Assembly: GCA_038501195.1 (NCBI GenBank)
Contig: JBBPUQ010000010.1
Coordinates: 203,501 to 267,500 of the forward strand
Source of the DNA: Nemania diffusa
Taxonomy: Eukaryota > Ascomycota > Sordariomycetes > Xylariales > Xylariaceae
Reading direction: 5' to 3'
DNA: 64,000 bases
Shown: positions 1 to 10,814 of the stretch, piece after piece
Layout: every line of letters begins with the position of its first letter
How positions within the stretch are numbered: position 1 is the first letter of the stretch
Notes under the pieces: model-generated
What the model was told of the DNA's origin: nothing
The model's database searches: none
What the model saw: the letters and a program-made list of their open reading frames with translations, nothing else
Made by a program: the position numbers and the translations under genes

Positions 1-1160
1 AAACTAATATTTACTTAAGTTTTGTTAAAAAGTTTTTATTATAATAAAAGCTGTAATTATTAAATTAATTCTAAAGTTAAATCTTTTAGCTTTATAACAG
101 ATGCTCTATATAAAAACATCGCTGATTTAATTATTACTTATATAATAAATTATATAGCATTTTATTTTAAATCACTTAAAATTATAAAATTAGTTAAGCT
201 AAGTTTAATATATATTTAATAATTTTATTAATTAATTATTATAAAAAAAAGGTTTTTTATTTATTTTATAAATAAAGTGTTTTTTTTACTTAATTAATAT
301 TTTAAAATTACAATATTATTTTTAATTAAACAAAAACATAAATTAAAATATTAAAAAAATATAATTAAATTATAATAATATTAAATATTAACAAAAAAAA
401 TCTAATGTTTAAACAGTTTTTATATAAAATTATATATCAGCTATATTTTAAGCTATAATAGCTAAAAACTAAAATTTTAAACTTAAATATAAATAAACTA
501 TATTTTAAAGTTAGTTTTAATTAAATATATTTTTTTTTAGTTTTTTTTATAAACTATTTAATAAAAGTAATTATTAAAAGTTACTTTCAATATAATATCG
601 CAATAAAAATAAAATATTAAAGCACTACTAATAATCAAAATTTTAATTATATTTCTAATTAAAATTTAAAATATTTAACTATAAAGTTTATTATTACAAT
701 AATTAATTATAAACAAAACAAATATAATATTAATATTATATAAAATATAAATATAGTTATTTAATTAATTTTATAAAATAGTATATTTGTTGCTTTTTAT
801 AATATAATAAGTAATAAAATTTAAAAGATTAAATTGCAGCTAAAAAAAATCAGATATTTGTTATAACAATTTATATATAATACTTTATTACTAATTAAGC
901 TATAAATTAATAATAAAATATATAACTTTTTATATTTAATTTATTATATATTTTAACTATTAATAAATTTATATATATATTATATAATTAATTATTACTA
1001 TTTAAGTATAATATTTGATTATAAATTATATTTGAAAAAGTTTTTTTTAAATAAAACTTGTTGCTTTTACAAAAACTATAAACATTTTAAAAATATCGAA
1101 ATATATAACTATAATATAAAAAATTATTAAGATATATTTTTATATTTTTATAAAAATTAT
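1..1160. other. AT-rich RIP-type isochore, left part
   Basis: The sequence is almost entirely A and T, with long A and T runs and very few C or G bases. CpA and TpG are strongly reduced in favour of TpA. No open reading frame of interest survives on either strand. This composition is what repeat-induced point mutation (RIP) leaves in filamentous ascomycetes, where C-to-T changes in repeated DNA convert mobile elements into AT-rich heterochromatin. What the stretch originally was cannot be read. The C/G-poor state is seen directly; RIP as the cause is inference from known fungal biology. Confidence 0.8.
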
Positions 1161-1508
1161 AAAGCTGCTTTTATAAAAAAAAGTAATTTTAAACGGTATA
1201 AATAAACTATATATTTTAAAAAAAAACTATTTTTTTATAATATATATAAAGCTATTTTTATAAAAAAAAGTAATTTTAAACAATATAAATAAGCTATATA
1301 TTTTAAAAAAAAACTATTTTTTTGTAATATATATAAAGCTGCTTTTATATAAAAAAATAATCTTAAACAATATAAATAAACTATATACTTTAAAAAGAAA
1401 TTGTTTTTTTGTAATATATATAAAGCTACTTTTATATAAAAAAATAATTTTAAACAGTATAAACAAGTTATATACTTTAAAAAAAAACTGTTTTTTTATA
1501 ATATATAT
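1161..1508. repeat. 87-bp tandem repeat, left of inserted element (4 units)
   Basis: A unit beginning AAAGCT and containing a TTTTAAAAAAAAACT-like core recurs with an exact 87-bp period, with starts at 1161, 1248, 1335 and 1422. The fifth unit should start at 1509 but is interrupted after its first three bases by the LTR-type element. Units differ by a few C/T and A/G changes, as expected from RIP. The same repeat resumes on the other side of the element at 8770 in the correct register. Confidence 0.85.
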
Positions 1509-1511
1509 AAA

Positions 1512-1812
1512 AGTTACAGCTGAACTGCATTCACTGTATAAAAGGACAGTGCGTAGGAAATATACTAAGACATTTACTACACTCTGTAGCAAATACCTAC
1601 TCTATTGTACTAAAAGCAAACAATAGGAGCACAACAAACAATACTGAAACAATAAAAGAAGTATTTACAACAAAAGAAAAGATTTATATATAATCGAACT
1701 TGTTGTCGCAGACTCAATCTTTTTTTTTTTTTTTTTTTTAGCTTAATATTTTCTTCTAAATATATAATATTTTTATATATACTATATTAGCTGTTTTTCT
1801 TTAGCTTTTATA
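1512..1812. repeat. Left terminal direct repeat (LTR), lightly mutated copy
   Basis: This 301-bp copy aligns without gaps in length to 8467-8767. Its first ~190 bp still hold many C and G bases, unlike everything around it. It carries a TTATATATAATCG TATA-like stretch near 1680-1700 and a run of about 19 T at 1722-1740. It is followed by the degraded interior from 1813. Confidence 0.75.
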
Positions 1813-2069
1813 ATACTAAGCTCGTTTTATTTATTTATTATAAGTTAACATTAAAAAGTTCAATTTAATACTGATTTAATATCAATTTAATACTAAATAT
1901 ATTTAATATTAATATTAAAATATTAATTTACTACTAAATACCGAATTTTTTACCCGATATTGAATTTTTTTTACACTTTTTATACTAATTTTATATCTTA
2001 AAAAAAAAAAAAATGCTAAGCTATAATACTGCAAATCCTTTTAGTACTTAAAAAAAAAAAAAAGAAAAA

Positions 2070-2249
2070 ATGCCTATATTAAACAATTTCTATTTTTATT
2101 TTAAGAACAAAAATAATTATTTTGATATAAAAAAAGCAGCTTTAGATTTTTTAGCTAAAAAATCTATGATTTATAATATTACTTTACAAAAAACTGCACT
2201 AAAGTTTGCTAAAAAACACTTTAATAGTTTTAAAAAAAATATTTATTAA
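2070..2249 (+). pseudogene. Surviving 59-codon ORF inside the element, possible gag remnant
   Basis: An ATG follows an A-rich tract and opens a 59-codon frame that reads without interruption to TAA. It contains alanine, aspartate, glycine-free lysine-rich stretches such as KKAALDFLAKKS and LQKTALKFAKKHF. It lies about 260 bp inside the left terminal repeat, where a gag reading frame would start in an LTR retroelement. The surrounding DNA has stops in all frames. I do not recognise the protein. It may be a fragment that escaped mutation or chance in AT-rich DNA. Confidence 0.25.
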
Positions 2250-5200
2250 TAATACTAAAACTATATAAAAAACAAAGCAATATAAAATTTTTATATGTTT
2301 TATTTAACTATTAACAAAATTTAACGAAATATTTTTTTTTAAATAAAAAATAAACATAAGTTAATTTATTAATAAAAATAATACTATATATACAAAATAT
2401 TTTTTTTATTTAATATAGCAAAATATAAATTTAAAAATAAAAAGTTCACTATTAACTACAATATTTAAAAAAAGTTAAATAAAACTAAACTTAAACTTGT
2501 TTTTAATAAAATATATACTTATATTATTATAACTTAAATATTTTATAAAACAATAAACCAACTATATATTATAGCTTTTAATAGTAGTTAAAATTAAAAT
2601 TATTTATATACTATTTGCTATATTATAAAAAATTTTATATAAAAAAATAAACAACTTTTATAAAAAGCTAAAACAAAACTAGTTAAAAACAAACAAATTT
2701 TAAAAATATATAAAAAAAAAATTGAAAAACTATAAAACTACAACAAAGTTTTTTAAAAAGTTCTAGTTAAAACATATAAAAAAATATCTATTGTATAAAT
2801 TATTATTAAACAAAAACTTATTTAACAAATATTTATTTAGTAATTTTTTATTTAAAAAAGTTATATTTATATAAATAATATTAATAATAAAGTTATTTTT
2901 AATTAATTTATTTTAATAAAAAATATTTTATTTACTACTATATTTGAAAAAACTATTTAAAACTAAACTACTTAAAACAATTTAAACTTTAAAGTAAATA
3001 TTTAAAAGCTTATTATTTTATATATATTTACTTTAAAAAGTTTTATTTATAATATATTTATTTTAAAAAACATTATTTAAAAAAGCAATTACAAAAAAAA
3101 TACAACATTAAATTTAACATTTTTAAACAGCAAAAAACAGAATATAAAAATAACAAACTTTTTTATTTTTATTAACAACACTTTTTTAAACAGCAAACTT
3201 ATAGTTAAATTTTACTACTAATATTTATTTATAAAAAACAAACTTTAAATAAATATAAACTATTTTATAAATAAACAAAACTAAATATATTATATTTTAA
3301 AATATATAAATAAATTAGCTGCTTTAAAAATTATTTTATTTATAAAACAAGTTTTAAAATAAAACAGTTTTATATATATAATTACTATAAAAGTTTTAAA
3401 ACATTTACTAAAGTTATATAATAATTTTTATAAATATAAAAAAGCTTAAACTAAATATAAAAAGTTTAAAATAAAAAAACCAAAAACATTTTTAAATTTT
3501 TAACTTAAATTTATTAAACTAATTAATCAAGCTTATATATTTTAAACTAATTATAAATAAAACTTATATAACAAATTATTAAAACAATTAAATAAAGTTA
3601 TAATATTTAATATAAACAGTTTTAAAATTACTTTTAATATTTATTGTTTTTATATTTAAGTTATTAATTATTAATAGTACAAAAATTTTATTAATAATTT
3701 TATTTTATAAAAAACTAATTAATAACTATTAAAACATAATATAGTTAATATTTTAAAAAACTTATTTACAAAAAATTTACTTTTATAAAATTTATTTATA
3801 AAACTATTACTTAATAAAACTATATTTTTGATTATTAAACAATATTTTTTTATTTTAATACTTAAAAAATTAAAAAACAAATATAAATTTTATATAAAAT
3901 TGCAATATAAAAAAAAAATAATTTTAATATAAAAAAGTTTTTATTTTATTTATTACAAAATTAGCTATTAAAATATTAACTATTTATATTATAAAAAATA
4001 TAAATATTTAAATACTACTTAAGTTATAGCAATTATAAAAAAAAAAATAAGTTATTTTAAAAACAACTAAAAAGTTGATATAAAAAAAAAAAGTTTAAAA
4101 AATAAAAAAGCTTAAAACAACTAGTTTTTTTTTTTAAGCTTATTACATTATTAGTTTTAAATTTAAATCAATATAAAAAAGTTTTATTTAATTTTTTAAA
4201 AAAAAATTTTAAAAAAAAACTCTTGTTAATAATTTATTCGATAATATTTAATAAATTGAAATTTTTTACTTTTATTTTAATTAATATAAAAGCTAAAATA
4301 TATTTATATATAAATATTCAATTTGCTAAAAAAATAATATAACTTTTAAATCTTTTTAAACTATTTAGTTTTAAGTTTACTTTTATTACAAAATATAATA
4401 ACAACAGCAATTAAAAAATTATTAAAATATTAAATGTTTACTTTTATATTAATATATATATTATCTAAAATATTTTTATAATAGTATTAAATATAAAATA
4501 TAATATAATTATTAAATAAAAGTTTTTTATATATTATAATATACTAATCGATTGCTAAAAACAAAAACTAATATTTTTTACTATAAAAAAAAAAAAAATT
4601 TATTAAAAATATATTATTAAATAAAACAAAAAAATTAAAAAGCTTAAGTTATTAAATCGATACTATATAATAAAACAAGCTATTTAAAATTAAAATAATT
4701 CAAAAAATACAAAATGTTACTTAGTTATAAAGCTTATTCGCTATAAAAAAACAAATCTTTCAGTTAAAAATTATATATAAAAAATTAAATAAAAAAATAA
4801 AAGAATATTTTTTTATAATTAGTTTTATTTATATTATATTCAAACTTTTTTAATATATTATTAACTTGTTTAAAAAAAACTAAATAAAATATAAATTGCA
4901 AAAAATAAAAATATTATTAGCAAACAACAATAAAATAAAGCTATTTTAAAAAAATTTACTTAAAAAAACTTTACTAAAAAAAAAACCTAAGCTAAAAAAC
5001 TGTTACAGCAAATATAAACTATAAAAAAATGCTATAAAATAATATAAATATTAACTTATTAGCATTTTTATATTAAATATTATAACTTTTACAATAATAA
5101 TATACTAAAAAAATACTAAGTTATATAAAATAACTTCTTTATATAAAATAGATTTAATAATTGCTTAAAAAAAATCTAAATTAAAAAGTTTAAAAAAAAA

Positions 5201-8200
5201 CTTTTAAAAAATAACTAAGCAAGTAATACTTATAAAATACTACAAATATTTCGATATATTTAACAAAAAAGCTTTTAATTAAATACTATTTCGAAAATAT
5301 AAAATTAATTACTAAATCGAATTTATAAAAAATCTAAAAAACTTAAAATATAGTGTTTTATATAAAATATTTTTAAAAAAAGCTAAAATTTATAAATAAT
5401 ATATATATAAAAATTTAATAAAAAGTTTTATCAAATTTATTATAATATTTTAAGTAGTACTAGTTTTATTTATATAAAAAAGCGATAGATTTTTAAAGCT
5501 ATATATAAATTATTAAAAGCTAAATTTTTTAATATAAAAAAATCGATATTTTTTACTTTTAATCGATAAAACATTTATTTGTTTTATAAAAGCAAAAATT
5601 TATATTAAATTAAATATAAAGCAGATATTTTATTATATATATATAATAAAAAAATATAGATTTTTAACTATGTTTTATATATAATATAAAATATATTAAT
5701 TTAACATTTTATTTTTTAGTTTAATAAATAAACTAATTATATTTTAACGGTTTATTAACGATATTTTAGCTAAATATTTCAATATATTTTATATAGTATA
5801 TATTAACAATATATTAATATATTTAAACAATAAAGTTAAATATAAATTTTATATAAAAAAAGTTTTAAATAAACTATAAGTTATAAAATTATAAATAAAC
5901 TTAAAAAAGTATAAATTTTATATAATTAAAATTAAGTTTTTAAAATTTATTATTAGTATTAATAAAATTAAAATAAACTTAATAAAAACTAAAGTAATTT
6001 ATAAATAAAAACTATTTAAAAAGTGCAGTATAACTTAAGTTTAAAAAATACAGTTTTTTTTAAAGTTTTATAATTTTTATAAGCGGTTTATTAAAAAGTT
6101 TAGTTATATTGCAAAACTATTGATTTAGTTAATAGTTATTACAGCTTGTTTTAACTAGTTTAAAATATATTAAAAAATATTTAACTAGTTAAAATAAGCT
6201 TTATTATTAGTACTAATATTTTGTTATTTTTTATTTAATATAAAAATATATATAAAAACAAATATATTAAATAAAATAGCTATAAGTTACTTTTTATAAA
6301 AAAACAGCTTAAAAAACAACTAATATTTTATAGTATTTTATTTTAAAATGTTTTATAAAACTAAATTTAATTATAGCATTTATAACAAAAAAATATTAGT
6401 AATAATAAAAAAATTTATTTATTAAAAAATAAAACTAATAAGTTTATAATAAATTAAGCTTTTTATAATAATTATTAATTATATAACATTAAAATATTTT
6501 ATTATTAAATATATATTAAACTTTTAATAAACTAAATAAACTAAACTAATATTATATTATAATTTTATAATTATTTATTAACTAAGAATTTAAAATATTA
6601 TTTTAAACATTATATTAAAGCTAAAAAATAAGTTAAAAAGTTAAAAATAGAAAAAAAATAAATAATATACAATAGTATTTTTTTAGCTAGTTATAACTTC
6701 AAAGTAGCTAATTTTAAAAAATTTTATTTTAAAATATTTTATTTTATAAATAATTAAAATTTATAAACTAGTTATTAATAAGCTATTATTTATATTAAAT
6801 ATATTTTTAATCGATGTTTTACTATAAATTAATTACAAAAGTTTTTTATTAAAAAAATATAAAAAGTTAACATTTAATATATTATAAATAAATTATTAAA
6901 TGTTTAAAAATTTAATAATATATAAAAAATGTTTAATTATAGTTAATATAAATAATTTATAAATAAAAATAATTTAAAAAGTTTACAACTAAATTTTAAT
7001 AGTTTACTTTAAAAAAAATAAAACTAAAAAACTAGTAACAAATAAATATTAATAATTAAAAATACTTAAAAATATTGATATATATATAACTAATTGTTTT
7101 TATAAAACTATTAAAACATTTTAAAATAAAACATTAAATAAACTTTGTTTGTTTAAAGTTTCAAATTATTTTTAATAATATATTGTTATTAACTTTAAAA
7201 GTTTTTTTAAAAATAAATCAAGTAATAATATAATTTTTATTATAATAAACTGCTTATTTAAACTTTACTAAATTATATTTTATAATTTGTTAGTTATAGC
7301 AGAAAATATAGCTTGAATATATTATAAAAGCTTTTACTAGCTATTTAAATAACTTAAATTTATTATAAACAATCGAAGTTTTTAGTTTATTAAAAATTTT
7401 ATAAATAAATTGTTATAAATTTATAAAATAAAACTGGACTTTTTGTTTATAAAATATTATAAAATAATAAAACAAATAGAAAATATATACTAATAAATTA
7501 ACTAATAGTTATATTTTTATATTAACTATTTTTAAAACGACTAGTTAAAAGTACTGCTAGCTTTAAATAATGCTTAAGCTATATTATTATATAATTTATT
7601 AAAAAGTTTTTTTTTTTAAAAAGTTATTATAAAGCAACTTATATATATAATTTTTAATTAAAAAAATAAAACGAAAATAATTGTTAAGTTTTTTATTTAA
7701 AAAAAGCTTATTTAACAAAAAGTATAAATATTTAAAAAACAAATCTATAAATATTTATTTATAACTAAAAATTAGATATAAAAAATATAAAATAAAATAA
7801 TTAAATAAATTAATAAGTATAAACAAAAGTTAAATTTTAATATAAACAACTTTGTTTATATTTTAAAAAAAAAAAGTGAATAAATTAACTGTTTAAGCAA
7901 TAAACTCGACTATTTTTTTATATAAATATTATATAAAATTTTAAAACATAAAAATTATATTTATTTATTAAAACTATTAAACTAATAAAAAAAAATATAT
8001 TAGTTTTATATAAATCGACTATAAAAATATATAAATAATTTACTATTTAAACAAAAGTATAAACATTTAAATAAAAAGATTATAAACCTAAATATTAATA
8101 ACAAAGAATAAAAAATTAAAAAGATTTTGTTTTTATAAATTTAGTATAAAAAACTGTTTTATAAAATAAACTAAAAAAGCTAAAACTTAAACAATATATA

Positions 8201-8466
8201 ATATTTTATTGCTAATTTTTATAATTTTTTTATTTTGTTATAATAATATTACAATAGCTACTTTAATAAAGTAAAACTATTTAAATAACTGAAATATTAG
8301 TTAAAAACTTTCAAAAAAAAATAAATTAAACTAAATTACAAAAATAACAATTATACTAAATTTAATTAAATATAATTTTATAAAGTTAAGTTTTAAAAAA
8401 TTTGAACTATTTACTAGTTTTATAGTTACTGCAAGTTTAAAGCGAACTTTAAGTAAACAAAAAAGT

Positions 8467-8767
8467 AGTTACAGCTAAACTATATTTATTATATAAAAAA
8501 ACAATATATAAAAAATATACTAAAACATTTACTATATTTTATAACAAATATTTATTTTATTGTATTAAAAATAAACAATAAAAACATAATAAACAATATT
8601 AAAACAATAAAAGAAGTATTTATAACGAAAAAAAAAACTTATATATAATCAAGCTTACTGTTACAAACTTAATTTTTTTTTTTTTTTTTTTTTTAGCTTA
8701 ATATTTTCTTTTAAATATATAATATTTTTATATATGCTATATTAGCTGTTTTTTTTTAGCTTTTATA
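8467..8767. repeat. Right terminal direct repeat (LTR), heavily mutated copy
   Basis: This is the same 301-bp sequence as 1512-1812, but nearly every C or G of the left copy in its first 200 bp is T or A here. For example GACAGTGCGTAGGAAA reads AACAATATATAAAAAA. The T run (about 8682-8704) and the following TAGCTTAATATTTTCTT block are conserved. It is preceded by an A-rich AACAAAAAAGT tract that could be the polypurine tract. Confidence 0.75.
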
Positions 8768-8769
8768 AT

Positions 8770-8925
8770 AAAGCTACTTTTATATAAAAAAATAATTTTA
8801 AATAGTATAAATAAGCTATATATTTTAAAAAAAAACTATTTATTTATAATATATATAAAGCTATTTTTATAAAAAAAAATAAGTTTAAATAATATAAACA
8901 AGCTATATATTTAAAAAAACAGCTA
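8770..8925. repeat. 87-bp tandem repeat, right of inserted element
   Basis: The same 87-bp unit as at 1161-1508 resumes immediately after the element. One full unit runs 8770-8856 and most of another starts at 8857, after which similarity fades near 8925. The period between the two AAAGCT starts is again exactly 87 bp. This shows the element landed inside a pre-existing tandem array. Confidence 0.8.
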
Positions 8926-9870
8926 ATTAACTTAGTTAAATAATATAAACTAAATATAAATATAAAATTAAAGTTATATATAAAAAAACTAAATTTAAAT
9001 TTAAATTTAAAGTTTTTAATTTATAAATAGCTATTTTTAATATAATAAAAGTTTAAAATTAATTTTATAAATTTAATACTTAGTTTTTTTTTTGTTACAA
9101 AATTAATTTTGTTTAATTTTAATAAATTATTATAAATTTATTATTTATATATTTTAATTAATAAAACTAAATAACAAACAAGCAATAAAATTAAATAAAT
9201 TAGTTTATATTAAAATTTAAAAATTACTTTTATAACTATTTAAACTTTTTTATATATAACATTTTAATAATATTAAATTTTTAATAAAAACTTTTTATAT
9301 AATATATATTTTATAATTTAGTTATTAAAAAAATAATTTTTAAATAAAAATTTATTTATTTTAAAATAAAAAATATTAAAATTTATAGTATATACTATTT
9401 AATAATAACTAAATATTATAAATATAAACAAGTTTATTTTTAAAATGTTATAATATAGTTTTTAAATTTAAATAAACTAGAAAATATTTTTAATTAAATA
9501 TTAAGTTAATATTATTTATTAAATAAAAAATAAAACTAATAAAATATAGCTATTATAAATATAAAACTAAAAAAACTTAGTTTAAATATAAAAAGTTGTT
9601 ATTTAAGTTTATTTAAAAAAGTTTTAAAAATATAAATATTATAAAATAATTACAAAACTAAATATTAATTAAATTAATAGTAATATATATATCTAAAAAT
9701 AGTTTTATTTTAAAACTAGTTATATATATTTTGCAAAATAAAAATAAAAACTTAAATAATAAAAATATTAAAATGTTTTTATATATAAAATAAACTTTTG
9801 TAATAAACTTTTGTTTAAAATTTTTTATAGTAAAACAGATTTTTATAACAGACTTTTGCAATATGTTTAT
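8926..9870. other. AT-rich RIP-type isochore, right part and border
   Basis: AT-saturated DNA with no credible coding frame; the reading frames on the minus strand here are low-complexity products of A/T runs. The composition changes abruptly near 9870, where normal-GC sequence begins within a few tens of bases. No insertion sequence or duplicated target was recognised at the border. Confidence 0.7.
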
Positions 9871-9919
9871 AGAGCTGAGATCTTGCTAAAAATGGAAAAT
9901 CAAGCCTCTAGCGGTTAAG

Positions 9920-10102
9920 GTGGATATCCCCACCGGGATGACAGGATTGAAGAAATTCGACGTCTGGTTACCGTGGGAGGAAGATGAGGTTGAGGAAGAG
10001 CTTTCACAGCACGCCGACAAGAAGGCAAGACCCTATGTCGTGAGGAGGGATTTCGTAGACAGGGAAAGGTTTGGGGTAAGTGTGCCCAATTGGAGGGGTT
10101 AG
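9920..10102 (+). CDS. Short ORF at isochore edge, possible truncated gene
   Basis: An ATG frame of 60 codons has an acidic and basic residue pattern typical of real protein (DVWLPWEEDEVEEEL, then a KARPYVVRRDF stretch). A consensus splice donor GTAAGT lies at about 10076, so the frame may be a first exon of 52 codons whose downstream exons are gone. No family is recognised. It begins only about 50 bp inside normal-GC DNA, next to the AT isochore, so it could be a leftover of a gene broken by the repeat block. It could equally be a chance ORF. Confidence 0.2.
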   Translation: MDIPTGMTGLKKFDVWLPWEEDEVEEELSQHADKKARPYVVRRDFVDRERFGVSVPNWRG

Positions 10103-10814
10103 GTAGGTAAAAACCATTCGCCAGACCGCGGATGACCGTGCCTCTCTATCATCTTGCCTATTGTAGCTTCCGGCCTTTACACATGAAGCGATCACGCGAT
10201 CAAAAGGCTTAGCACTTATCCTGCAGTGAGCCGATGTGCCCAGAACGACTCAAATTGCTTATATCTTATCGCACCGCCCCTTAAAGCAGAAGTGCAGATT
10301 TCATCAATACGATGCTTATGGTAGGCATGTACATACCTAGGCATATAAATAGGTTTTAGTGCCATCTGTCATGCTATACCGCGGAAATTTCACCTAAGCC
10401 ATGCTATTATTAGACTCAGCCCAACCTAGGCAGTACCATCGCATTCAAATGTCTATCCCAATGCTGAGCATACAGCAGCAGCTTGTTATATAGTTATCAA
10501 AGCACAGCTCAGAGTTTTTTCTAGTTGGCCATTGAGTGATAGCAAACGTTAGCCTTCGCGAACCCGAAGGTAAATAGGTAGGCTAGTACAAAGCCTTAAA
10601 TCGATGTAATCAACAACTAGTATGTATGTCTTTCGGAATATCTAGATGGCTAGAGGTTTGGACACATATAACGTAGCCATCTCCCAGAAGAGACTATGTT
10701 CACATCTTGACACCTTTATTATTGTGCCGCTGTTTATACCATAGTATGAACAAGCGTGTGTGTTGTACAATACAGCTACAGTAATTGCTAGGTCCTGAAA
10801 CTAAGGTATATCGC
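10103..10814. other. Intergenic, no gene seen
   Basis: Normal-composition DNA downstream of the NLR-like gene. Reading frames here are short, unrelated to known families, and overlap one another on opposite strands. No terminator-like or repeat structure stands out. Confidence 0.5.

Larger units (their letters stand above)
1512..8767. mobile_element. RIP-degraded LTR-type retroelement, about 7.26 kb
   Basis: Two 301-bp direct repeats (1512-1812 and 8467-8767) bound a 6.65-kb AT-saturated interior. A 5-bp ATAAA flanks the element on both sides (1507-1511 and 8768-8772). This fits a target site duplication, because the surrounding 87-bp tandem repeat continues in register across the insertion. 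The interior has no readable gag or pol and every frame is riddled with stops, so the superfamily (copia or gypsy) cannot be assigned. The terminal repeats do not begin TG and end CA, either because RIP changed the ends or because the boundaries are a base or two off. The layout (paired terminal repeats, 5-bp TSD, size) fits an LTR retrotransposon. Orientation is unknown. Confidence 0.75.

Noticed and set aside
1314..1592. 92-codon minus-strand frame across the tandem repeat and left terminal repeat
   Set aside because: Its repeated YITKKQF sequence is simply translation of the 87-bp repeat; no protein character.
9658..9861. 67-codon minus-strand frame in the AT isochore
   Set aside because: Low-complexity K/I/F/N sequence expected from A/T runs.
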